This document shows positions 32,889-39,175 of a stretch of DNA of 41,960 nucleotides, in pieces (the stretch's first letter is position 1; each line of letters begins with the position of its first letter). A program made the position numbers and the translations under genes. The stretch comes from Methanobacteriota archaeon (GTDB lineage: Archaea > Thermoplasmatota > Thermoplasmata > RBG-16-68-12): assembly GCA_005878985.1 (NCBI GenBank), contig VBMA01000087.1:1-41960 (forward strand), written 5' to 3'. The notes beneath the pieces were generated by a model. The model was not told the DNA's origin. It saw only the letters and a list, made by a program, of their open reading frames with translations, and did not search any database.

Positions 32889-34076
32889 TTACGAAGCAGC
32901 GAGCACCGCTTCGAAATAATCGAGCGTCTCCGCGCACATGCGAGCGGACGAGAAACGCGCCTGGGCGACCGCCCCCGCCGTCCGGCCGAGCCGCCGTCTC
33001 AGCGCTTCGTCTCCGAGGAGGCGCTCGATCGCCTCGGCGAGCGCCCTCGCATCGCCTGGCGGGACGAGGAGCGCAGAGACCCCGTCCTCGACCATGTCTG
33101 CGGTGCCCGGGATCGCGGTCGCGACCACGGGTTTCTCGAACGCCATCGCCTCGATGAGCGAGTACGGACAACTCTCCATGAAGCTCGGGAGGGCGACCAG
33201 CGTGGCGCGCCGCAGCCGCGAGAGCAACTCGGATCGTGGAATCGCGCCGAGGAACTCGACGCGGTCCGGTCCGAGGCCGAGCGACCGGGCGTACCGACGC
33301 CACGCGCCCACCCGCCCGCTCCCCGTCACGACCAGCCGTTCGGTCCGCCGAACGTGGACCATCGCGCGGAGGAGGACCGCCAATCCCTTCCATCCGAGCA
33401 GACGTCCGGTGTAGAGGATGAACCCCGGTTCTTCGGGGGAATCCGCGGTGTTGCCCGCCGCGCGCAGTTCATTGAGCGCGAGTCCATTTGGAATCAGCGC
33501 CGAGGTCCGGAGCCGCGGATCGTAGGTGCCCACCACTTCGTGACGGACCGCATCCGAAACGAAGAGGACGTGACGGACGCGGTTCCAATAGTACAGTTCA
33601 ATCGGCAGCAGGGCCGGAAGCACGGCCAACGTCGTCCGCTCCGAGTCGTCCAAGGGGCCGCCGTGCCGGACCGCACTCTGGATCCCGCGAGCTTGCCCGA
33701 GAATCGTCGTGTGCGTCGTGACGACGGTCGGGCAGGACGTCGAATCGGTCCACAGGTCGGGCATCTGGGCGTGGTGGACGATGAGGAGGTCCGGCCGGTA
33801 TTCGCGGACGAGATCCGGCCATCGTCGTTGGAGCGCCCTCTGGAACCGGTAATAGTTCGCCATGACGCCGCCCCCGTTCGCGAGGGGCACCGTGCGGTAG
33901 CCGGTGTCCGACGAGGGGGTCTGGCCGCAGAGGATCGTCACCTCGTGTCGCGGTGCGAGGCCCGGGAGGAGTTGCCCGAGGTACGTCCCGATCCCGCCCC
34001 AGATTCGCCCGAATTCCGGGGCCGCCACCGCGATCTTCGTTTCCTGGTCCCTCCTGTTCTCGGATGTGTCAATCAA
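32889..34076 (-). CDS. GT4 glycosyltransferase
   Basis: The 395-residue GT-B protein has KIAVAAPEFGRIWGGIGTYLGQLLPGLAPRHEVTILCG at the start and LIVHHAQMPDLWTD and TTHTTILGQARGI in the acceptor half. The donor half is FILYTGRLLGWKGLAVLLRAM ... VEFLGAIPRSELLSRLRRATLVALPSFMESCPYSLIEAMAFEKPVVATAIPGTADMVEDG. The EX7E motif (ESCPYSLIE) is intact. It uses TTG at 34074-34076. A CTAAATATCT element at 34171-34180 implies a leader of about 70 bases. It would add a sugar to the growing lipid-linked glycan in the cytosol; donor and linkage cannot be read from the sequence. Confidence 0.85.
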   Translation of the reverse strand: MIDTSENRRDQETKIAVAAPEFGRIWGGIGTYLGQLLPGLAPRHEVTILCGQTPSSDTGYRTVPLANGGGVMANYYRFQRALQRRWPDLVREYRPDLLIVHHAQMPDLWTDSTSCPTVVTTHTTILGQARGIQSAVRHGGPLDDSERTTLAVLPALLPIELYYWNRVRHVLFVSDAVRHEVVGTYDPRLRTSALIPNGLALNELRAAGNTADSPEEPGFILYTGRLLGWKGLAVLLRAMVHVRRTERLVVTGSGRVGAWRRYARSLGLGPDRVEFLGAIPRSELLSRLRRATLVALPSFMESCPYSLIEAMAFEKPVVATAIPGTADMVEDGVSALLVPPGDARALAEAIERLLGDEALRRRLGRTAGAVAQARFSSARMCAETLDYFEAVLAAS

Positions 34077-34170
34077 TGCAGCGCTGAGGACCTCGCGTCC
34101 TGGACGTCGCGGAATCCGAACCCACCGGCCCCGCGCGCCTCGATGAGACGCGCCGCCCTCCTGCGCTGGA

Positions 34171-34180
34171 AGATATTTAG
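34171..34180 (-). promoter_or_regulatory. TATA-box candidate of the GT4 pair
   Basis: CTAAATATCT on the reverse strand in an otherwise gene-free 158-base gap. It lies about 95 bases before the TTG start of the 32889-34076 gene. Confidence 0.4.
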
Positions 34181-34234
34181 TGCGCCTCTATTTGAGTCTT
34201 GAGTAACACAACCATCGGAATTCGAAGGGCCGGG

Positions 34235-34963
34235 TCACTCGGGACCGATACCCAGGTATTCCGAAACTTGGGAAACACTCTCCGCCTCCGAGGTCGTCCC
34301 GCTGTCGACCTGACCGAATCCGAATCGGTCCGCGAACCAGGCATAGAGACGGAGCCGCCGCGCGAGCCGCGGATCCAGGGAGAGGATCGGCTTTCGTCGG
34401 ATGAGCTCCTCGCTCGAGGCGGTCACGAGCACGCTCCGGTGCTTCCTCGCCAGGTCCAGCAGGATTCGGCCGGGTGGGAGATCCAGGAAACCTTCATCGA
34501 CCCCGGAGGCGAGCCCCAGGTCCACGAGCGTGTCCCAGGCGAACCGATCGGAGAGGACCGTGCGGCGCAGGATCCATTTCGACAGGGTGACTTTTCCGAA
34601 GTAGCCGAGGAAGTAGTCGAACGTCACGGACCAGGCGTACAGATGCAAGAGCCGGGGATGCCGACGCAGGTCGACGTGGACGTCATCGTGATCGCCCATC
34701 CGGACCGTCTTGGCGAGCCGGGACATCCGGAGGATCCCGAGGACCCCGAGGGTGACGATCCGAGGCGACCGCATCCATACGATCCGGGTCTTGATCCCGC
34801 GCCGGGCTAATCGGTGCACGATGCCCCGCGCGATGGTCGTCTTTCCCGCTCCGTCCGGTCCCACGATTGCGTAGACCCGAGGGACCCATCGCCGAAGCGG
34901 CTCGCTTGCGGCCACGGGATTCGGAGGTTTCGGGCCGCCGGCCTCGCTGCGATGGTACGCCAT
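34235..34963 (-). CDS. P-loop kinase, thymidylate kinase-like
   Basis: The 242-residue protein has a Walker A motif GPDGAGKTT (about 35-43) preceded by the strand VYAIV, and a downstream ILRRTVLSDRFAWDTLVDLGL stretch. That stretch matches the 'DR....D' element of thymidylate-kinase-like enzymes. The rest (LDLPPGRILLDLARKHRSVLVTASSEELIRRKP) resembles the lid and C-terminal region of the family. Housekeeping thymidylate kinases are ~200 residues. The longer, divergent sequence and location inside a glycan locus suggest phosphorylation of a sugar, lipid or polyprenol rather than dTMP; that is inference. It lies divergently from the 35205 gene, with a CTTTATGC TATA candidate near 35041-35050. Confidence 0.72.
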   Translation of the reverse strand: MAYHRSEAGGPKPPNPVAASEPLRRWVPRVYAIVGPDGAGKTTIARGIVHRLARRGIKTRIVWMRSPRIVTLGVLGILRMSRLAKTVRMGDHDDVHVDLRRHPRLLHLYAWSVTFDYFLGYFGKVTLSKWILRRTVLSDRFAWDTLVDLGLASGVDEGFLDLPPGRILLDLARKHRSVLVTASSEELIRRKPILSLDPRLARRLRLYAWFADRFGFGQVDSGTTSEAESVSQVSEYLGIGPE

Positions 34964-35204
34964 GGGAACAGGTCCATCGTAATTTCAGTGGTCCTTCAAA
35001 ACCGTGCCGGAGTCAATCGCCGGCGCAGTCAAAGCACGAAGCATAAAGGTTATAGGACATGGTCCACCATTTTCACTCCGGTTGCACGGAGCGAGGCTTT
35101 TTCAGGCAATGAACCAGAATGGGAGCTGGATCTCCATTCTCTCCGAGCGGGAGCTCGATCGATGCCCCGCCGACGAGAATCTGCGGTGCGGAGGGACGGG
35201 CTGA

Positions 35205-36554
35205 ATGGAGACCCTCAAGTTCGTCATGACCGCCGCGTTCTATCCACCGTACCATCTCGGCGGGGACGCGAACCATGTCCGCTATCTGGCGGAAGCCCTG
35301 GCCGCGCAAGGCCACGAGGTCCACGTCGAATACTCGCCCGCCGCCTTGGCCCTCAAACGCGGACGGCCCGACCTCGACGACGCCGGAGACGGTGGTGTGA
35401 TCCGCCATCCGATCAAAGCGACGACGGGGCGCTTCCAGCCGCTGAGCGCGTGGATCTTCGGCGCGCCTCCCAGCGTCCGGAGGCATCACCACCAACTCGT
35501 CGACGAAGTCCGACCGGACATCATCCACTACCACAACCTGTCCTTGCTCGGACTCGACCTGATCAACGTCCCAAGCACCGCGCTGAAGATGTACACGGCC
35601 CACGACTACTGGGTCCGCTGCCCGAGGAACGACCTGTTCAAGTTCAATCAACGGCTCTGCGAGAAGCCGACGTGCCTGACCTGTCTCACGATCTCCGGGA
35701 AGCCGCCGCAGCTCTGGCGGTACTTGCCCTCCGGGCTCAAGCCCTTCGACGCGCTGGACGTCGCGATCGCGCCGAGCGACTTCCTTCGGGGCATGATCGC
35801 TCCGTACCTTCGCGCGCCGGTCGTCCACATCCCGAACTTCGCACCGGACCCCAATCCGTCGGGCCAGGCGAGTTCTCCGGGAGACTACTACCTCTACGTC
35901 GGCCGCCTCGAGTTCTACAAAGGCATCCCGGAGCTCGCGGCCGCGGCGACCCAGTACCGCGGACCGCATCGGTTCGTCGTCGTCGGAAAGGGGAACCAGG
36001 CCCCCGTCCTCGAAGCGGCGCGGGACGGTGCGGCCCGGCTCGCGCTCCATGGTTGGCTCCCGGCGGCGGAACGCGATGCGACCTATGCACGGGCCCGTGC
36101 CCTGCTGCTTCCTTCGATCTGGTACGAGAACGCGCCGCTCGTCGCGTTCGAGGCGCTCGCATGGGGGACGCCGATTCTGGCCTCCGAGACCGGGGCGCTC
36201 CCCGAAATCCTCCATGGCGGCATGTGTGGCCGGACGATCAAGCCGACGGCGGAAGGGATCCTCGCGGGAATCGAGCAATTCGAGTCCGACGATCTCGCCC
36301 ACGCCCAGCGGAGGGCCGCCCGCATGGCCTACGAGACGTATCACACGCCCGCGAAGTACCTCGAGAACTACCACCGATTGATCGAGGCGACGTGGGAACG
36401 GAAGACGGCCGTGCGAACCGCGGATTCCCCCGAGCTGTCCGAAATGGCCTTCGGGTCCAGACCAGCGACGGACCCGATCTCGCCCGAGGAGCCGTTCGGC
36501 GATCGTCGCAACATGGGGCCCTTCGCGCATCGGGACGAACCTCACGACCCGTGA
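35205..36554 (+). CDS. GT4 glycosyltransferase with cysteine-rich insertion
   Basis: The 449-residue GT-B protein has MTAAFYPPYHLGGDANHVRYLAEALAAQGHEVHV and DIIHYHNLSLLGL, then a cysteine-rich insertion CPRNDLFKFNQRLCEKPTCLTC (about 140-163). Its four cysteines could bind zinc. The donor half is YYLYVGRLEFYKGIPELAAAA ... RARALLLPSIWYENAPLVAFEALAWGTPILASETGALPEIL with an intact EX7E. A ~45-residue polar tail follows position 400. GGAGGG lies about nine bases before ATG 35205, which overlaps the stop of a short upstream frame (35109-35204). The upstream TATA (GGTTATAGG near 35050-35058) implies a leader of about 130 bases. Confidence 0.85.
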   Translation: METLKFVMTAAFYPPYHLGGDANHVRYLAEALAAQGHEVHVEYSPAALALKRGRPDLDDAGDGGVIRHPIKATTGRFQPLSAWIFGAPPSVRRHHHQLVDEVRPDIIHYHNLSLLGLDLINVPSTALKMYTAHDYWVRCPRNDLFKFNQRLCEKPTCLTCLTISGKPPQLWRYLPSGLKPFDALDVAIAPSDFLRGMIAPYLRAPVVHIPNFAPDPNPSGQASSPGDYYLYVGRLEFYKGIPELAAAATQYRGPHRFVVVGKGNQAPVLEAARDGAARLALHGWLPAAERDATYARARALLLPSIWYENAPLVAFEALAWGTPILASETGALPEILHGGMCGRTIKPTAEGILAGIEQFESDDLAHAQRRAARMAYETYHTPAKYLENYHRLIEATWERKTAVRTADSPELSEMAFGSRPATDPISPEEPFGDRRNMGPFAHRDEPHDP

Positions 36555-36631
36555 GCGAGGTCAAACGATCCCATTCTCGTGCGGCGTCGAACCGTCGCGA
36601 GGCGGAAGCGGCCGCATCGTCGCCGACGCCG

Positions 36632-37381
36632 TCACTTGGCGGCAAGGACCAGATTTCGCGCGTCGAAGGTGCTTCGGGTCGTCAGAAGTGAAAGGCCGAG
36701 GACGGCCCACAGGAGGAGGAACATCCATCCGTACCCGAGGAACAACAGGAGCGCCGTGTTCAACTGGAAATGGGAGGCCGCAAAGGTCTCCGCTCCGGGG
36801 AGCATCGCGCCCGCCGCGATCGCGAACAGCAAGGCGACGGCGATCGGACCGGCGATGCTCGGGGCCGCCGATGCGCGAGCCAATTCGACGCGTCCGCGCT
36901 CGATGAGGAGCGCCTTCATCAGTTCCTTTCGGGTCCGCGCGGCCGTGAGGGCGGCCGACACTTCGAAGAGGGTTCCGGTCACCTCGATCTCCATCCCAGG
37001 TTGCGCGCCCGGCACGGGCGTCGCCAGAGCGGTGAGGAGATCATCGACTTCTTCATCGCTCGGCGGCATCATCTTGATCGCCTCGGCCGTCACCAGGGTC
37101 GCCTCGCCCGCCGGCAACAGGTCCGCTTCCGGCATCCCCGCGATGCGGAGCGCGATGCTGCGGCGGGCGTCCTCGAGTCGGCCCAAGTGGCTCACGGCCG
37201 TCGTGGCGAGGGCAATCGCAACGACGACGGCCCCGATGAGCGAGGCCGCGTAGGCCTGCGACGAGACGGCCGGGGAGAACCACGCGGCGGTCGTCCCGCT
37301 TGCCGTCGCGATGGCGAAAACCGCCATGACCACGAAGACGGCCGCGAAGGCCGAATGGATGAGGAGCGTCCGGGATGGCAC
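36632..37381 (-). CDS. Four-helix membrane protein, paralogous C-terminus to the 19.5 kb gene
   Basis: The 249-residue protein has two N-terminal helices (FAAVFVVMAVFAIATA and AYAASLIGAVVVAIALATTAV), a ~110-residue cytosolic helical region (DARRSIALRIAGMPEADLL ... RTRKELMKALLIERGRVELARAS), and two C-terminal helices. The C-terminal pair (SIAGPIAVALLFAIAAGAMLPGAETFAASHFQLNTALLLFLGYGWMFLLLWAVL) matches the last 60 residues of the 19525-20766 product: LP...F....LN, YGW and ALM/AVL align. Start is GTG at 37379-37381 with GGAGGG about 10 bases upstream. It is convergent with the preceding GT4 gene. Function unknown. Confidence 0.7.
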   Translation of the reverse strand: MPSRTLLIHSAFAAVFVVMAVFAIATASGTTAAWFSPAVSSQAYAASLIGAVVVAIALATTAVSHLGRLEDARRSIALRIAGMPEADLLPAGEATLVTAEAIKMMPPSDEEVDDLLTALATPVPGAQPGMEIEVTGTLFEVSAALTAARTRKELMKALLIERGRVELARASAAPSIAGPIAVALLFAIAAGAMLPGAETFAASHFQLNTALLLFLGYGWMFLLLWAVLGLSLLTTRSTFDARNLVLAAK

Positions 37382-37417
37382 AGCGGTCCCTCCGACATTT
37401 CTTTGGTTTGCGTGGGG

Positions 37418-37426
37418 CTATAAAAG
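37418..37426 (-). promoter_or_regulatory. TATA box of the four-helix membrane protein
   Basis: CTTTTATAG on the reverse strand, about 41 bases before the GTG start, giving a short leader that still holds the GGAGGG site. Confidence 0.55.
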
Positions 37427-37550
37427 GCCGGACCGCACATTCTCGCAGGCGATAGATTTGGGAGCGCATGCGTCCGCTCGCTTCTATCATCCGTGACAAT
37501 CACCCCGGAGAAACAGGCCGTCCCCCACACCACGCCGGGCCTCCAAACAA

Positions 37551-37562
37551 CTTACAAATAGC
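37551..37562 (+). promoter_or_regulatory. TATA box of seryl-tRNA synthetase
   Basis: CTTACAAATAGC is centred about 26 bases before GTG 37583, matching leaderless transcription. Confidence 0.55.
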
Positions 37563-37582
37563 CTCGGCCGCATGGGGCCGAC

Positions 37583-38866
37583 GTGCTGGACATCCGGCTC
37601 GTGCGGGAGAACCCCGAGCTCATCCGCAACGACCTCGCGAAGCGCAATGCGCCGGATAAAGCGAAGCTCCTCGCCGACGTGATTCGCTGGGATCAGGAAT
37701 GGCGCAAGGCGCTCGCCGAAGCGGATCACCTGAAGCGGCGCCGCAACGAGATCACGCGGGACATCGCCGAGGCGAAGAAGGCGGGCAAGTCGACGGAGAA
37801 GCTGCGCAAGGAGGCCGCCGGCCTCCCGAAGAAAATCGACGCGCTCGACAAGACGATCGACGGACTCGCGGCGAAAGTCCGCGAGGGTCTCCTGCGTTTG
37901 CCGAACATCCTCCATGAGAGCGTCCCCGTCGGCAAGGACGACACGGAGAACGTCGAGGTCGCTCGATGGGGCACTCCCCGGAAACTCGATTTCGAATTGA
38001 AGTCGCACGGCGAGCTGCTCGAGGCGCTGCGGCTCGCGGACTTCGAACGGGCGCGCAAGATCGCGGGCTCGGGCTTCGTGTATCTGCTCGGGGACCTCGT
38101 CCGACTGGACCAAGCCCTCCTAACCTTCGCAATCGACTACATGCTGAAGCAAGGTTTCACGCCGGTCTTCCCGCCGTTCATGATGCGCCGAGCCGCCTAC
38201 GAAGGCGTCGTCGACCTCGGGGATTTCGAGAGCGTCATGTACAAAATCGACGGAGAGGACCTCTTCCTCATCGCGACATCGGAACACCCGATGGGCGCGA
38301 TGCACATGGACGAAATCATCGATGAGGGGGACTTGCCGATCCTGCTCACCGGACTCGCGACGCAGTTCCGGCGGGAGATCGGCGGCCACGGCGTCGACAC
38401 GAAGGGCTTCTTCCGGATGCACCAGTTCAACAAGGTCGAGCAGTTCGTGTTCTGCCGCCCGGAGGACAGCTGGACGTGGCACGAGAAACTCCGCGCGAAC
38501 GGCGAGGGGATCTATCGCGCCCTCGAGATCCCATACCGCGTCGTGAACGTGTGCACCGGGGACATCGGCACGGTCGCGGCGAAGAAGTATGACATCGAAG
38601 CCTGGTTTCCTCGGCAGAACGCGTACCGCGAGGTCATCAGTTGCAGCAACTGCACGGACTACCAAGCCCGTCGACTGAACACGCGGGCGGGAAAGGTCGG
38701 CGGCGATAAGTTCTTCCCGCATACGCTGAACTCCACTGCGATGGCCACGTCACGCGGCCTCGTCGCGGTCCTCGAGAACTATCAGCAAGGGGATGGCTCG
38801 GTCGTCGTGCCGAGAGTGCTTCAGCCGTTCATGGGCGGAACGCAGGTAATCCGGGGCCCTGCCTGA
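37583..38866 (+). CDS. serS: Seryl-tRNA synthetase, canonical (non-methanogen-specific) type
   Basis: The 427-residue class II enzyme charges tRNA-Ser (and tRNA-Sec where present). Residues 1-105 form the antiparallel coiled-coil tRNA-binding arm (LDIRLVRENPELIRNDLAKR ... EADHLKRRRNEITRDIAEAKKAGK). The catalytic domain has motif 2 (LATQFRREIGGHGVDTKGFFRMHQFNKVEQF) and motif 3 (TLNSTAMATSRGLVAVLENYQ). YDIEAWFPRQNAYREV and SCSNCTDYQARRLNTR are typical of the common bacterial/archaeal SerRS. It starts with GTG and length is normal. It is the only clear housekeeping gene in the window and a useful marker for placing the genome. Confidence 0.97.
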   Translation: MLDIRLVRENPELIRNDLAKRNAPDKAKLLADVIRWDQEWRKALAEADHLKRRRNEITRDIAEAKKAGKSTEKLRKEAAGLPKKIDALDKTIDGLAAKVREGLLRLPNILHESVPVGKDDTENVEVARWGTPRKLDFELKSHGELLEALRLADFERARKIAGSGFVYLLGDLVRLDQALLTFAIDYMLKQGFTPVFPPFMMRRAAYEGVVDLGDFESVMYKIDGEDLFLIATSEHPMGAMHMDEIIDEGDLPILLTGLATQFRREIGGHGVDTKGFFRMHQFNKVEQFVFCRPEDSWTWHEKLRANGEGIYRALEIPYRVVNVCTGDIGTVAAKKYDIEAWFPRQNAYREVISCSNCTDYQARRLNTRAGKVGGDKFFPHTLNSTAMATSRGLVAVLENYQQGDGSVVVPRVLQPFMGGTQVIRGPA

Positions 38867-39175
38867 CAGGCGCGCCTCGTCGCGGCGCTTTGAGCTCGTT
38901 CTGCCAACGGAGGGTCGGGCTTCTCACCGCGTCGGGCCCAAATTGCGAACACTTGAAAATACTCTCTGCTGAGAGCCCCTCTCGTTTTCGATGGACGCTC
39001 TTCGGCCAACCGTTATATGTGCGTCTGGGCATGCGCGGCGTTGGGAGGGGCGCCATGTGAGCTGTGCTCGCCAATGGCAACCAGGCGGAGTTCCCTTGTG
39101 GGGTCCACCGCGCCGGACCACGTCCGTCGCGCATCTCGCACGCGGCCGGCCCTTCTCGTTTGGAGGCGGAGCTCT
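38867..39175 (+). other. 309-base intergenic region with weak terminator and promoter signals
   Basis: No credible gene is visible. A CTCTC-TGCT-GAGAG hairpin (38962-38975) is followed by CCCCTCTCGTTTT, a weak terminator candidate for serS. GTTATATG at 39012-39019 is a TATA candidate for the next gene, leaving a leader of about 135 bases. That leader contains GCCAT/ATGGC inverted segments (about 39052-39080). Confidence 0.4.
39012..39019 (+). promoter_or_regulatory. TATA-box candidate of the propeller-PKD protein
   Basis: GTTATATG in a GC-rich gap; it would leave a ~135-base 5' leader before GTG 39176, unusually long for this window. Confidence 0.4.

Noticed and set aside
35073-36545. 490-codon reverse frame
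   Set aside because: Antisense shadow of the GT4 gene; no family signal.
34814-36691. 625-codon forward frame
   Set aside because: Out-of-frame shadow of the real GT4 gene at 35205-36554, which has all family motifs.
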